From: Nocardia niigatensis NBRC 100131
GTDB taxonomy: Bacteria; Actinomycetota; Actinomycetes; Mycobacteriales; Mycobacteriaceae
Assembly: GCF_000308655.1 (NCBI RefSeq)
Contig: NZ_BAGC01000035.1
Coordinates: 62,001 to 126,000 of the forward strand
Direction: 5' to 3'
DNA: 64,000 bases
Part shown: positions 25,251 to 34,357 of the stretch, piece by piece
Layout: each line of letters opens with the position of its first letter
How positions within the stretch are numbered: position 1 is the stretch's first letter
Translations under genes and position numbers: made by a program
Notes under the pieces: generated by a model
What the model was told of the DNA's origin: nothing
The model's input: the letters and a program-made list of their open reading frames with translations, nothing else
Database searches by the model: none

Positions 25251-27830
25251 ATGGAGCAGACTGGGGTTGAGATGTCGCGGAGTCGAGGCGAACCTGCGGT
25301 AGCGCCGAGCGGGCTGTCGTCGGCAGAGGCGGCCGATCGGCTGACCACCGATGGCGCGAACATACTGCCGCAGCGTCCGCCGATCCGGTTGTGGCAGCGC
25401 GTGCTCGCGCAGTTGCGGGATCCGTTGATCGTGGTGTTGTTGGTGGCGGCGGCATTGACCATCGTGACCGGCGACTGGACCGATATGTCGGTGATCGCGC
25501 TGGTCGTGATCGCCAACACCACCGTCGGTGTGGTGCAGGAAGTGCGCGCCGACAACGCCATCTCGGCCTTGTCGCGGTTGACCGCGCCGGTGGCACGAGT
25601 GATCCGCGACGGCATCGAGCAGCAGATCGCCGCCGCCGATGTGGTGGTTGGTGATCTGCTGGTGCTGGCCGAGGGTGACATCGTGGCCGCTGACGCGATG
25701 GTGATCGAAGCGGCGGCATTGTTGGTGGACGAGTCCGCGTTGACCGGTGAATCCGTGCCCGTGGACAAGACGGCGGGCGGTGACAATACGGCCTCGGCGG
25801 GCACGGTTGTCGTCAAAGGCCGTGGGCAAGCGGTTGTCACCGCAGTCGGGGCGGCCAGTGCCACCGGGCGCATCGCCCGAATGTTGGACCAGGCGAGCGG
25901 GCTGACGCCGCTGCAGCGTCGGCTCGTCGACGTCGGTCGGCTCTTGGCCGGCGTCACGGTCGGGCTGTGCGTGATCGTGCTGGTGCTGGGGCTGGTGCGC
26001 GGCGAGCCGGTCGAGTTGATGGTGGTGACCGCCATCAGCCTCGCGGTCGCCGCGGTTCCGGAATCGCTTCCGGCCGTTGTCACCCTGGGTCTGGCGCTGG
26101 GCGCTCGGCGCATGGCCCAGCGACATGCATTGATCCGCAAGCTGCCCGCCGTGGAGACGCTGGGCTCGGTAACGGTGCTGGCCACCGATAAGACCGGAAC
26201 CCTCACCGAGGGAAGGATGGTCGTCCGCGGGATCTGGACGCCCACGATGGAGGCCGTCGTCACCGGCTCGGGTTACGCGCCGATCGGGGAAGTCCGCACC
26301 GGTGAGCGGGTTCTCGCGGAATCCGACGCACCACAGATCGCCGCGCTGCTGTCCGCGGCGGCATTGTGCAACGACGCGCGCCTGACACCGCCCGGCGGCG
26401 TCGGCGATGGCTGGGTCGCGCTCGGAGATCCGACCGAGCTCGCGTTGCTGTCGGCTGCGGGCAAACTCGGTGTGCATCGCGACGAGTTGAATGCCCAACT
26501 CCCGCGCATCGCGGAGCGACCGTTCGACAGTGACCGCAAACGCATGAGTACGGTCCACCAGCTGCCCGACGGGCGGTACCGAGTGATCTGCAAGGGAGCG
26601 CCCGAGATGCTGTTGCATCCCGACGTGCTGTCCGACGATCCGGCGCTGCTGGCCCGCGCCACCGAACAAGCCGATCGCCTGGCGCACAACGGGTTCCGGG
26701 TGCTCGCCGTCACGCAGACCGAGCGTGACACGAGGCCGCTGCCCGGTGAGGATCTGGAACGGGGGCTCGGGCTGCTGGGCCTGGTCGCGGTCGTCGATCC
26801 ACCTCGCAGCACGGCGAGGGACACCATCTCGGCCTGCCGCCGTGCCGGGATCAGACCGGTGCTGATCACCGGTGATCATCCCGGCACCGCCCGTGCAATC
26901 GCCACCGAGGTGGGCATCGTCGATGCCGACGAGCCGGTCGTCGACTGTCGCATCCAGCCCGATCATGGTCTTGCGGAGGTGACGGTCTACGCCCGTGCCA
27001 CCCCGGCGCAGAAGCTCGACATCATCGAAAGCCTGCGCGGCAAAGGCGAAATCGTGGCGATGAACGGCGACGGGGTCAACGACGCGCCCGCCCTGCGCCG
27101 CGCCGACATCGGTGTGGCCATGGGCGGACGCGGCACCGAAGTCGCTCGCCAAGCAGCCGATCTCGTGCTCGCCGACGACGACCTCGGCACGGTCGTCGCG
27201 GCGGTGGAGGAAGGCCGGCGGATCTATGCCAACATTCGCCGGTTCCTCGTTTACGGCTTGGCGGGCGGCGCGTCCGAGATCGCGGTCATGCTCGCCGGTC
27301 CGTTCCTCGGGTTTGCGCTGCCGCTGCTGCCGGCCCAGATTCTGTGGATCAATCTGCTCACCCATGGTCTGCCAGGTGTCGCCCTCGGCGGCGAGCCCGC
27401 CGACCCGCACCTCATGGCGCGACCACCGCGCCCGACGAGCCAGAGCATTCTCGGAGCAGGGCTGTGGCAGCGGGTGCCGCGCATCGCGATCGTGCTGACC
27501 GCCGTCACTCTAGGTGTCGCGGTGTGGGCGCGACACACCGACCGACCCTGGCAGACCATGGCGTTCTTCGCTTTGGGCGCAACACAACTCGGCGCGGCCC
27601 TCGGCTCCCGAGCCCGCCCCCGCTCGCTGGCCAACCCGATGCTGCTGGTCGCTGTCACCGCGGCGCTCGGCCTGCAGGTGGCCGCACTGTATGTGCCCAT
27701 CCTGCGCGAGCTACTCGGCACCGAACCGCTCGCCGCCACCGACCTGCTCATCCTCGGCTGCCTGTCCACCCTCGGCTACGCAGCCGTCCGCCTGGACCGC
27801 ATCCTGCACCCGAGCCGGGAGCGCTCGTAG
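25251..27830 (+). CDS. P-type cation-transporting ATPase (P2, calcium-pump-like)
   Basis: The protein has about 859 residues. The cation-ATPase N-domain opens with [19 protein letters not shown]; the actuator motif is LTGES, the phosphorylated aspartate lies in DKTGTLTEG, and the hinge reads [22 protein letters not shown]. Membrane helix 4 carries [17 protein letters not shown], a variant of the PEGLPA calcium-binding motif, and no CPx heavy-metal motif is present. It therefore resembles CtpF-like or SERCA-like pumps for Ca2+ or Mn2+. ATG 25251 is chosen; ATG 25272 is a close alternative. It is the only gene between the two inverted repeats, suggesting transfer as cargo. Confidence 0.92.
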   Translation: MEQTGVEMSRSRGEPAVAPSGLSSAEAADRLTTDGANILPQRPPIRLWQRVLAQLRDPLIVVLLVAAALTIVTGDWTDMSVIALVVIANTTVGVVQEVRADNAISALSRLTAPVARVIRDGIEQQIAAADVVVGDLLVLAEGDIVAADAMVIEAAALLVDESALTGESVPVDKTAGGDNTASAGTVVVKGRGQAVVTAVGAASATGRIARMLDQASGLTPLQRRLVDVGRLLAGVTVGLCVIVLVLGLVRGEPVELMVVTAISLAVAAVPESLPAVVTLGLALGARRMAQRHALIRKLPAVETLGSVTVLATDKTGTLTEGRMVVRGIWTPTMEAVVTGSGYAPIGEVRTGERVLAESDAPQIAALLSAAALCNDARLTPPGGVGDGWVALGDPTELALLSAAGKLGVHRDELNAQLPRIAERPFDSDRKRMSTVHQLPDGRYRVICKGAPEMLLHPDVLSDDPALLARATEQADRLAHNGFRVLAVTQTERDTRPLPGEDLERGLGLLGLVAVVDPPRSTARDTISACRRAGIRPVLITGDHPGTARAIATEVGIVDADEPVVDCRIQPDHGLAEVTVYARATPAQKLDIIESLRGKGEIVAMNGDGVNDAPALRRADIGVAMGGRGTEVARQAADLVLADDDLGTVVAAVEEGRRIYANIRRFLVYGLAGGASEIAVMLAGPFLGFALPLLPAQILWINLLTHGLPGVALGGEPADPHLMARPPRPTSQSILGAGLWQRVPRIAIVLTAVTLGVAVWARHTDRPWQTMAFFALGATQLGAALGSRARPRSLANPMLLVAVTAALGLQVAALYVPILRELLGTEPLAATDLLILGCLSTLGYAAVRLDRILHPSRERS

Positions 27831-27923
27831 AACAAGGCACGCCCTTCATCCGAGGGCAAGCACCAACCAACCCACCCCGCACCCCGACCGGCGAATCACC
27901 CTCTACCAGGGCACATCCCGAAC

Positions 27924-27957
27924 TTCGTTGGATTTTCGGCGGTTACTACCGGGACCC
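27924..27957 (-). repeat. Right imperfect inverted repeat flanking the P-type ATPase
   Basis: Read on the minus strand it begins GGGTCCCGGTAGTAAC and includes a GAAAAT core. It mirrors the left repeat at 24996-25030. It ends 3 bases before the stop codon of the TetR gene, so the repeat may mark an insertion boundary. Confidence 0.5.
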
Positions 27958-27960
27958 TGT

Positions 27961-28530
27961 TCAGGAGGCCGTGGGGATGGCTTGGGCTATGAGGAGGTTC
28001 ACGGCGCGGTGGACCCGGATGGTGTCGCCCGTGACCCACCAGTCCTGGATCAGGCCGCGCATACCCGAGATGAGAAGGGTGGCCGAGGCCTCGGGGTCGG
28101 GGATGGTGGGGTCGATTCGGCTGAGGGACTGGGTCATTGCGGTGATGAGCACAAGGATGGCGTCGGTCGCGTAAGCCTTGAACGGGCTGTTCGGGACGGT
28201 GGCCGCTCCGAGAACCTGAAGCAGTACCGGGAGGCTGTTCGCGAGTTCGCCTGCGGTATTGATCGCAAAGGAGGCGGAGAGTCGCTCACGGAGGACCTCC
28301 GCGGAGTCGATGCCCGAGAACAGCGCGGCGATGTCGGGCCGCTGGGTTTCCAAGGCGGCGACAAGCATTGCCTCTTTCGTTCCGAAGTAGTGAATGAGCA
28401 TGCGGGAGCTGGTGCCCAGGTATTCGGCCAGCGGGCGCAGGGAGAGTTCGGCCAGGCCGTGCTCGGCGATGTAGGCGATGACGCCTGCGAGGAGCTGGGC
28501 GCGGCGGGCGTGGTCGAGTGGGCGGGGCAC
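27961..28530 (-). CDS. TetR-family transcriptional regulator
   Basis: The protein has 189 residues. The helix-turn-helix reads [29 protein letters not shown], the standard TetR N-domain. The GTG at 28530 is favoured over ATG 28563 because TACAGT sits 6 bases upstream, ideal for a leaderless transcript, and because 28563 would leave only 6 bases to the divergent ketosynthase. The rest is an all-helical ligand domain. It probably controls the KasA-like gene. A TGGTACAG direct repeat (28548 and 28584) lies in the divergent region. Confidence 0.85.
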   Translation of the reverse strand: MPRPLDHARRAQLLAGVIAYIAEHGLAELSLRPLAEYLGTSSRMLIHYFGTKEAMLVAALETQRPDIAALFSGIDSAEVLRERLSASFAINTAGELANSLPVLLQVLGAATVPNSPFKAYATDAILVLITAMTQSLSRIDPTIPDPEASATLLISGMRGLIQDWWVTGDTIRVHRAVNLLIAQAIPTAS

Positions 28531-28547
28531 AGGTTGACTGTAGCGGG

Positions 28548-28591
28548 TGGTACAGGTATCCATGTCGGCATGGGTGTAACAACTGGTACAG
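28548..28591. promoter_or_regulatory. Direct repeats in the TetR/KasA-like divergent region
   Basis: TGGTACAG occurs at 28548-28555 and 28584-28591, 36 bases apart, on either side of the ketosynthase start at 28570. They could be half-sites for the adjacent TetR protein; no perfect palindrome is visible. Confidence 0.35.
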
Positions 28592-29814
28592 AAACTCGCC
28601 GGACGGTCGTGGTGACGGCCATGGCGGCGACCACCTGCCTCGGAGCCGATCTCGAGTCCACCTGGTCGCGACTGCTGGCAGGAGACAGCGGAATCGCCAC
28701 GCTCACAGACGATTTCGTCACCGACAACGACCTGCCGGTGCGCATCGGCGGCCGTCTGGTGGCACAGCCGGGGGAGCAGCTGACCCGAATCGAACAGCGG
28801 CGGATGTCGTTCGTGCAGCAACTGGCACTCGTGCTGAGCCGGCAGGTATGGCAGGAAGCGGGCACACCCGACGTCGAGGCGGAACGGCTCGCGGTCGCCG
28901 TGGGCACCGGGCTGGGCGGCGGCGAGGCGCTGGTGAACGCCGTCGACCTGATGAAGAGCGGGGGCTACCGCAAGGTGCCACCCATGACGGTGCCCATGGT
29001 CATGCCCAATGGCTCGGCGGCCACGGTCGGGCTGGAGATCGGGGCGAAAGGCGGTGTGTACGCACCGGTTTCGGCCTGCGCCTCCGGCGCCGAGGCCATC
29101 GCGCACGGCTGGCGCCTGATCACCACCGGGGAGGCCGATGTCGTCGTGGCGGGCGGCGTCGAGGGGCATATCGACGCGGTCCCGATCGCCAGTTTCGCCA
29201 TGATGCGGGCCATGAGCACCCGCAATGACGAACCCGAGCGCGCCTCACGGCCTTTCGACAGGGACCGGGACGGATTCGTGTTCGGCGAGGCGGGCGCACT
29301 GCTGGTCCTGGAGTCGGAAGAGTATGCGCGGGCGCGGGGTGCGCGGATTCTCGGCCGGGTCCTCGGTGCGGGCATCACCTCGGACGGCTACCACATCACC
29401 GGTACCGCGCCCGACGGTGACGGCGCCGCACGTGCCATGCGCAAGGCTCTCGCCACGGCGGGCCTGACCGGTCCGGACATCGACCACATCAACGCCCACG
29501 CCACCGGCACCCAGGTCGGCGATGCCTCCGAGGCGAAGGCGATCATGGCCGTCGCGCCGTATGCCTCGGTGTACGCACCCAAGTCGGCACTGGGTCATTC
29601 CATCGGCGCGGTCGGGGCGCTGGAGGCGATGCTGACGCTGCGTACGCTCAACGAGCGGATCGTGCCGCCCACATTGAATTTCGAGACTCCGGACCCGGAC
29701 ACCGAGCTGGATGTGGTGGCCGACAAGCCGCGTCACCAGGAGCTGCGCTACGCACTGAGCAACTCGTTCGGCTTCGGCGGACACAATGTCACGCTCGCAC
29801 TGGGGCGCGCCTGA
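28570..29814 (+). CDS. Beta-ketoacyl-ACP synthase, KasA/KasB-like
   Basis: The protein has 414 residues. The catalytic triad is intact: Cys170 in [10 protein letters not shown], His310 in [11 protein letters not shown] and His343 in [16 protein letters not shown]. Blocks such as [20 protein letters not shown] and [15 protein letters not shown] match mycobacterial KasA and KasB nearly word for word, as recalled. These FAS-II condensing enzymes elongate the meromycolate chain. It stands alone, not with acpM or accD6, and is divergent from a TetR gene. It may therefore be an accessory copy that adjusts mycolate or another long-chain product. Confidence 0.93.
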   Translation: MGVTTGTETRRTVVVTAMAATTCLGADLESTWSRLLAGDSGIATLTDDFVTDNDLPVRIGGRLVAQPGEQLTRIEQRRMSFVQQLALVLSRQVWQEAGTPDVEAERLAVAVGTGLGGGEALVNAVDLMKSGGYRKVPPMTVPMVMPNGSAATVGLEIGAKGGVYAPVSACASGAEAIAHGWRLITTGEADVVVAGGVEGHIDAVPIASFAMMRAMSTRNDEPERASRPFDRDRDGFVFGEAGALLVLESEEYARARGARILGRVLGAGITSDGYHITGTAPDGDGAARAMRKALATAGLTGPDIDHINAHATGTQVGDASEAKAIMAVAPYASVYAPKSALGHSIGAVGALEAMLTLRTLNERIVPPTLNFETPDPDTELDVVADKPRHQELRYALSNSFGFGGHNVTLALGRA

Positions 29815-29850
29815 ATCGAAGACCTTTGGGCCGCACCCGGATTCGAGCGA

Positions 29851-30264
29851 TCAGGGCAGTTTGTCGGTCTGAACGCGGGGGTCGAGCTTGCGCAAGGTCT
29901 CGGGACGGTCGGTGAGACACGGCCAATCCCGGCTCACCGCTTCGAGAGTCGCGTGCCCGGCCGGAATGAGCGCATCGGCGTCGTGACGATCGGCGAGCGT
30001 ATCGCCCAGATGATCACTGGTGAGCCGGTCGAGAGGCTGGATGACGGTGTTCGGCAGATCCAGCAGCACCGAGAGGATGTCCAGGCGGCCGGGCGGAATC
30101 AGGGCGCGGGCCGCGGCGAGGGCGGTGGCCGGGATGATGATGGTGTGCCCGGCGTCCGCGGTCGCCCACACCACCGATTGCACGTACGCCACGCGATGAG
30201 CCCAGGCGGTCAGCGCGGCGGTGTCGAACACGACGCCGCCCAGTGTCGGGGCAGCGGTGGTCAT
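29851..30264 (-). CDS. PIN-domain toxin-like protein (VapC-like)
   Basis: The protein has 137 residues. The start VVFDTAALTAWAH resembles the first acidic motif of PIN nucleases, and the end LADRHDADALIPAGHATLEAVSRDWPCLT contains later acidic residues and the usual strand. The catalytic tetrad is less canonical than in typical VapC. The ATG overlaps the stop of the upstream ribbon-helix-helix gene by 4 bases, the hallmark of a toxin-antitoxin operon. It would cleave RNA when free of its partner. Confidence 0.75.
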   Translation of the reverse strand: MTTAAPTLGGVVFDTAALTAWAHRVAYVQSVVWATADAGHTIIIPATALAAARALIPPGRLDILSVLLDLPNTVIQPLDRLTSDHLGDTLADRHDADALIPAGHATLEAVSRDWPCLTDRPETLRKLDPRVQTDKLP

Positions 30265-30542
30265 GCCGCGCCGGCGCGATCGCCGGGTTTCTCCTTCTCG
30301 GATAAGGGCGGAAGTCCCTGGACGGCCCGGGCGCGATTGATCAGATCGAGGGGCGGGCGGCCGCCGAGCGCGTTCTCCAGGCGGGCCAGCGATTCGGCCC
30401 GGTCGACGCGGACCTTGACGGATTCGGCGACGAACGCGGAGATCGAGGCGATGCGGCCGGAGCTGCGCCAATCGTCGAGAGTGGCGGCGATCTCCTCCGG
30501 CATCGTCACGGTGATCTTGCGGGTACGACGCGGTCTCGCCAT
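30261..30542 (-). CDS. Ribbon-helix-helix antitoxin
   Basis: The protein has 93 residues. A basic leader MARPRRTRK is followed by the RHH unit ITVTMPEEIAATLDDWRSSG and SISAFVAESVKVRV. The C-terminal half (LENALGGRPPLDLINRARAVQ) would bind the toxin. The operator palindrome overlaps the start codon, and the -10 box lies 6 bases before the ATG, so the mRNA is probably leaderless and autorepressed. It pairs with the PIN gene immediately downstream. Confidence 0.8.
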   Translation of the reverse strand: MARPRRTRKITVTMPEEIAATLDDWRSSGRIASISAFVAESVKVRVDRAESLARLENALGGRPPLDLINRARAVQGLPPLSEKEKPGDRAGAA

Positions 30543-30564
30543 ACCGCGATAGTAAAGCGGTATG
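30540..30564. promoter_or_regulatory. Toxin-antitoxin operator overlapping -10 box and start codon
   Basis: CATACCGC (30540-30547) and GCGGTATG (30557-30564) form a perfect 8-bp inverted repeat. On the minus strand TACTAT lies between the arms, 6 bases before the antitoxin ATG. Binding of an RHH dimer here would block transcription. Confidence 0.7.
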
Positions 30565-30754
30565 CCCCGCGGAAGCGAGCTGACACCGCCGGGCATCGCA
30601 TTACCCGTTCTCGCGGCATCCCGCACGAAAACCGGCGATTCGGATTCGAGTGATCCGAAACCTGCCGGTCAGGCGCGGATCCGGGTTCGATACGGTGGAG
30701 TGTGCCCACGCCGTGGGCGTTGCCGCAATTCTCCAGTCAAGAGGACAGAACTAG

Positions 30755-32413
30755 ATGGACCAGAGTTCGATCGCGTGGGCCGACGGTGCGCTCGTCACCA
30801 TCGACCAGCGGGCGCTGCCGCACGAGATGCGGGAGCTTCGGATCACGACGGTCGACGAGGTCATCGAGGCGATCAAGACCCTGGCTGTGCGCGGGGCTCC
30901 CGCGATCGGCGTGTGCGGTGCGTTCGGAGTGGTGATCGCGGCGCGAGCCGCCACGGTCGACGGAGTCGTGGATACCGCACAGGTCGAGGCCGAGGCCGCG
31001 CGCATCGCGGACGCCCGCCCGACCGCGGTGAATCTGGCCTGGGGGGTACAGCGCACACTGGCCCGCCTCCCCGAGGGAGTGCAGGCCGTGCTCGACGAGG
31101 CTCTCGAGCTGCTGGCCGAGGACGGCCGCGTGAACCTGGCCGCCGCCACTGCGGCCGCCGATCTGATCCAGCGGCTGTGCGCGGACCGCCCGCTGCGGCT
31201 GCTCACCCACTGCAATACCGGTCGCCTCGCCACCACCGCGTGGGGCACCGCCATCGGCGCGCTGCGGGTGCTGCAGCAGCGCGGGGCGCTCGCCGAGGTG
31301 ATCGTGGACGAGACCCGCCCGCTGCTGCAGGGTGCGCGCCTGACCGCGTGGGAGATGGCCGAAGCCGGTATCCCGCACCGGCTCACCATCGATTCCGCCG
31401 CCGCCTGGGCCATGGCCACCGAGCAGGTGGACGCCGTGGTCGTGGGCGCGGACCGGATCACCGCGGACGGCGCGGTGGCCAACAAGATCGGCACCTACAT
31501 GCTGGCCATCGCGGCGAAACAGCACGGCATTCCGTTCATCGTGGTCGCGCCCGAGTCGACGCGCGACATCTCCACCGCGAAGGGTTCCGACATCGTGGTG
31601 GAGCAGCGCGCGGCAAGCGAGGTGACCGGATTCGGTGGCGTCGCAACGGCTCCCGAAGGAACCCGGACCTTCAACCCGGCGTTCGATGTCACCCCGGCCG
31701 AGCTGGTCACCGCGGTGGTCACCGAGTTCGGCGTGCTCGAGAATCCGGCGGAAGCACGGACCTCCGCCTCCGCGGCCACCGCTCCGAAGTCGGCGGCCGG
31801 TGCCGAGATCGCGGAGATCGCGCGCGGCCTCTACGCCAGCGGCTGGATGCCGGGCACGGCGGGCAATATCTCCGTGCGCCAGGGTGATACGGCCGTCGTC
31901 ACGGCCAGCGGACTGTCGAAGGGCGAGCTCACCGCGTCCGACATGGTGACCGTCGCGGTGGTCGATTCGAAGCCGATCGACGCCGCCGGCCGCAAGCCGT
32001 CGGCAGAGACCACGATTCACACTGCCGTCTACCGCACTCGCGGCGCCGACGCGGTAGTGCACGTGCACCCGCCGCACGCCACGGCCGTCTCGATCAAGAC
32101 CGCTGAATCGGGCATCACCACAGCGCGTTTCGCGGGCTACGAGCTGATCAAGGGCCTCGGGTCGGCCCTCCCGGACGTCATCGACATCCCGGTGTTCCCG
32201 AATCACGCCGATGTCCCGCAGATCGGCGCGGATATCGAGAAGTATCTGACCGAGCACCCGGAAGCCCCGCCGGTGCTGTTCATCGCCGGGCACGGCGTCA
32301 CCGCCTGGGGCGCGAGCCTGGCGCAGGCGCGGGATCGCGCGGAGTGCCTCGAGGCCATGTGCGAGCTGACCATGTTGACCGGTCACCGCGAGATTCCCGT
32401 GGGCGACAATTAG
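30755..32413 (+). CDS. mtnA-mtnB: Bifunctional methylthioribose-1-phosphate isomerase / methylthioribulose-1-phosphate dehydratase
   Basis: This is a 552-residue fusion. Residues 1-330 are MtnA, with RGAPAIGVCGAFG, catalytic Cys153 in LTHCNTGRLATT and Asp233 in VVVGADRITADG. A linker (ENPAEARTSASAATAPKSAA, ~329-348) leads to MtnB, a class II aldolase-like dehydratase with SGWMPGTAGNISVR and zinc ligands His436, His438 and His513 (VVHVHPPHATAV, AGHGVTAWG). It performs two consecutive steps of methionine salvage, turning MTR-1-P into diketo-methylthiopentyl phosphate. In most bacteria these are separate proteins. AGAGGA precedes the ATG. mtnD and mtnC follow in the operon. Confidence 0.94.
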   Translation: MDQSSIAWADGALVTIDQRALPHEMRELRITTVDEVIEAIKTLAVRGAPAIGVCGAFGVVIAARAATVDGVVDTAQVEAEAARIADARPTAVNLAWGVQRTLARLPEGVQAVLDEALELLAEDGRVNLAAATAAADLIQRLCADRPLRLLTHCNTGRLATTAWGTAIGALRVLQQRGALAEVIVDETRPLLQGARLTAWEMAEAGIPHRLTIDSAAAWAMATEQVDAVVVGADRITADGAVANKIGTYMLAIAAKQHGIPFIVVAPESTRDISTAKGSDIVVEQRAASEVTGFGGVATAPEGTRTFNPAFDVTPAELVTAVVTEFGVLENPAEARTSASAATAPKSAAGAEIAEIARGLYASGWMPGTAGNISVRQGDTAVVTASGLSKGELTASDMVTVAVVDSKPIDAAGRKPSAETTIHTAVYRTRGADAVVHVHPPHATAVSIKTAESGITTARFAGYELIKGLGSALPDVIDIPVFPNHADVPQIGADIEKYLTEHPEAPPVLFIAGHGVTAWGASLAQARDRAECLEAMCELTMLTGHREIPVGDN

Positions 32414-32431
32414 TTCCGAGAAAGGAACCCT

Positions 32432-33010
32432 ATGACTCTGTTGCAGATCATGTCCGACCAGGACGCCGGTGATGTCGTCCTGCGCACCGACGATGACGCG
32501 GTGATCGCCGCCGAACTGGGCAAGCGCGGCATCACCTTCGAACGCTGGCCGCTGCTGGAGGGTTTCAGCGCCGCCACCACCACCGAGCAGCTGCTGGCCG
32601 AATACCGGTCCCGCATCGACGAATTGAATGCCGACGGCCGCTACAAGTTCATCGACGTGGCCCGCATCCACCCCGATGACAGCGACCCGGAGTGGTCCGC
32701 CAAGGCGGTCGCCGCGCGCACCAAGTTCCTCGACGAGCACCGCCACGCCGAGGACGAGGTCCGCTTCTTCGCGGCGGGCACGGGCTGCTTCTACCTGCAC
32801 CTGGGCGACGAGGTGCTGGCGACGGTGTGCACTGCGGGCGATCTGGTTTCGGTGCCCGCGGGCACGCTGCACTGGTTCGACATGGGCACCCGGCCGGAGT
32901 TCGTGGCCGTGCGCTTCTTCGAGGAAGAGGACGGCTGGATCGGCGATTTCACCGGCGACAAGATCTCGTCCGGTTTCCCGACCCTCGACGATCTGCTGGC
33001 CCCGGCATGA
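32432..33010 (+). CDS. mtnD: Acireductone dioxygenase
   Basis: The protein has 192 residues with a cupin fold. The metal ligands are visible: His103, His105 and Glu109 in EHRHAEDEVRFF, and His147 in AGTLHWFD. With iron it gives the ketoacid precursor of methionine; with nickel it gives an off-pathway product. It lies 18 bases after the mtnA-mtnB fusion, with AGAAAGGA upstream of the ATG, and overlaps mtnC by 4 bases. Confidence 0.95.
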   Translation: MTLLQIMSDQDAGDVVLRTDDDAVIAAELGKRGITFERWPLLEGFSAATTTEQLLAEYRSRIDELNADGRYKFIDVARIHPDDSDPEWSAKAVAARTKFLDEHRHAEDEVRFFAAGTGCFYLHLGDEVLATVCTAGDLVSVPAGTLHWFDMGTRPEFVAVRFFEEEDGWIGDFTGDKISSGFPTLDDLLAPA

Positions 33011-33690
33011 TCAAGGCGGTCGTGCTCGATATCGAGGGAACCACCAGCCCGACCAGCTCGGTGCGGGAGGATCTCTACGGCTACACCCGCACCCGGCTGC
33101 CGGGCTGGCTGGCCGAGAATCAGGGCGGCGCAGCGGATCCCATCATCGAGGCGACCCGCGTCCAGGCCGATCGCCCGGACGCGGACGCCGCCGAGGTGGC
33201 CGGGATCCTCATCGGCTGGCTGAACACCGATGTGAAGTCCGAGCCGCTCAAGTCAGCCCAGGGCATCATCTGCGCCGAGGGCTTCCGCAACGGCGCCCTG
33301 CACGGCGAGTTCTTCCCCGACGTGCCGCCGGTCCTGCGCGCCTGGCGCGACGCCGGTCTGGAGCTCTATATCTACTCGTCGGGTTCGGTTCGCAACCAGA
33401 AGGATTGGTTCACCTTCGCTCGCGGCGGCGACCTGTCCCCGCTCATCAGCGGCCACTTCGACCTGTCCACCGCGGGTCCGAAGCGCGAACCCTCGTCCTA
33501 CGAGAAGATCACGAGCGCCGTCGGCGTCCCGGCCGACCAGATCCTGTTCCTGTCCGACCACCCCGACGAGGTGGACGCCGCCGTCGCCGCGGGCTGGCAG
33601 GCGATCGGCGTCACCCGACCGGGCGAACCCAACAGCCCGCGCGGGACACACCGCTGGATCAGCGATTTCGCGGACGTCGTCCCCAACTGA
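33007..33690 (+). CDS. mtnC: Enolase-phosphatase E1 (2,3-diketo-5-methylthiopentyl-1-phosphate enolase/phosphatase)
   Basis: The protein has 227 residues of the HAD superfamily. Motif I is VVLDIEGTTSP (Asp8, Glu10), motif II is IYSSGSVRNQKDWF, and motif IV is ILFLSDHPDEVDAA. It enolises and dephosphorylates the product of MtnB, supplying acireductone to MtnD. ATGA overlap with mtnD indicates translational coupling. Gene order is B-D-C rather than pathway order. Confidence 0.95.
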   Translation: MIKAVVLDIEGTTSPTSSVREDLYGYTRTRLPGWLAENQGGAADPIIEATRVQADRPDADAAEVAGILIGWLNTDVKSEPLKSAQGIICAEGFRNGALHGEFFPDVPPVLRAWRDAGLELYIYSSGSVRNQKDWFTFARGGDLSPLISGHFDLSTAGPKREPSSYEKITSAVGVPADQILFLSDHPDEVDAAVAAGWQAIGVTRPGEPNSPRGTHRWISDFADVVPN

Positions 33691-33708
33691 CCAGCGGGAC
33701 AAGCGAAG

Positions 33709-33752
33709 ACGCGGCGAGCCCGTCCGGAGATCTCCGGACGGGCTCGCCGCGT
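33709..33752. terminator. 44-bp perfect palindrome, bidirectional terminator
   Basis: Two 22-base arms beginning ACGCGGCGAGCCCGTC and meeting at GGAGATCTCC are exact reverse complements with no spacer. The element lies between mtnC (plus) and the convergent conservon GTPase gene (minus), 18 and 14 bases from their stop codons. Confidence 0.75.
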
Positions 33753-33766
33753 ATCGGGAAACAGCG

Positions 33767-34357
33767 TCAGCGCACGCCCGCGGTGGCCGCCCGGTCGATC
33801 AGGTACTCGACCAGCGTCATCAGGACGTTTTTGCACGAGCCGCGGTCGCGGGCATCGCACAGCAGCACCGGGATTCGCTCATCCAGGTCGAGGGCGTCGC
33901 GGACCTCGGACGGAGTGTAGAGCGGTGCGCCCTCGAAGCAGTTCACGGCCACCGTGAAGGCGACGCCGCGGCGTTCGAAGAAATCGATCGCGGCGAACGA
34001 ACCCTCCAGGCGGCGGGTGTCGGCCAGCACTACCGCGCCCAGCGCACCACGGGCGAGTTCGTCCCAGAGGAACCAGAAGCGGTCCTGGCCGGGGGTGCCG
34101 AACAGATAGAGCACCAGGTTCTGGTCGATGGTGATGCGACCGAAGTCCAGGGCGACCGTGGTGGTGGTCTTGCCTTCGACGCCGCGCAGATCGTCGACGC
34201 CGGCGGACAACTCGGTAATGAGTTCCTCGGTGCGCAGCGGGGTGATCTCACTGATCGCCCCCACCATGGTTGTCTTGCCCACGCCGAAGCCGCCCGCGAT
34301 GAGGATCTTCACCGAGGCGGCCATGGGCTGGGCGGTATCAGAGTTTTCGAATGCCAT
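33767..34357 (-). CDS. cvnD: Conservon GTP-binding protein (CvnD-like)
   Basis: The protein has 196 residues. The P-loop is GGFGVGKTT (about 22-30), followed by switch II-like LYLFGTPGQDRFWFLWDEL and the base-recognition strand FTVAVNCFEGAP. It is a small GTPase of the MglA/Ras-like group found in actinobacterial conservons. It overlaps the DUF742 gene by 20 bases and is the last gene of a four-gene operon. It probably relays a signal from the sensor kinase at the membrane. Confidence 0.92.
   Translation of the reverse strand: MAFENSDTAQPMAASVKILIAGGFGVGKTTMVGAISEITPLRTEELITELSAGVDDLRGVEGKTTTTVALDFGRITIDQNLVLYLFGTPGQDRFWFLWDELARGALGAVVLADTRRLEGSFAAIDFFERRGVAFTVAVNCFEGAPLYTPSEVRDALDLDERIPVLLCDARDRGSCKNVLMTLVEYLIDRAATAGVR

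Noticed and set aside
24774..27410. 878-codon open frame on the minus strand
   Set aside because: It is fully antisense to the P-type ATPase, whose motifs are unmistakable. High third-position GC creates such shadow frames; composition is His/Arg/Gln-rich and not protein-like.
27514..28569. Upstream extension of the ketosynthase frame by 352 codons
   Set aside because: The extension overlaps the ATPase 3' end and is antisense to the TetR gene. The KasA family starts at the ATG 28570.
30627..30754. Possible SAM riboswitch before the methionine-salvage operon
   Set aside because: The 128-base leader lacks the conserved SAM-I/SAM-IV core patterns that I could check by eye.
30737..32872. 711-codon open frame on the minus strand
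   Set aside because: Antisense to the mtnA-mtnB fusion and mtnD; no ribosome site or recognisable domain.
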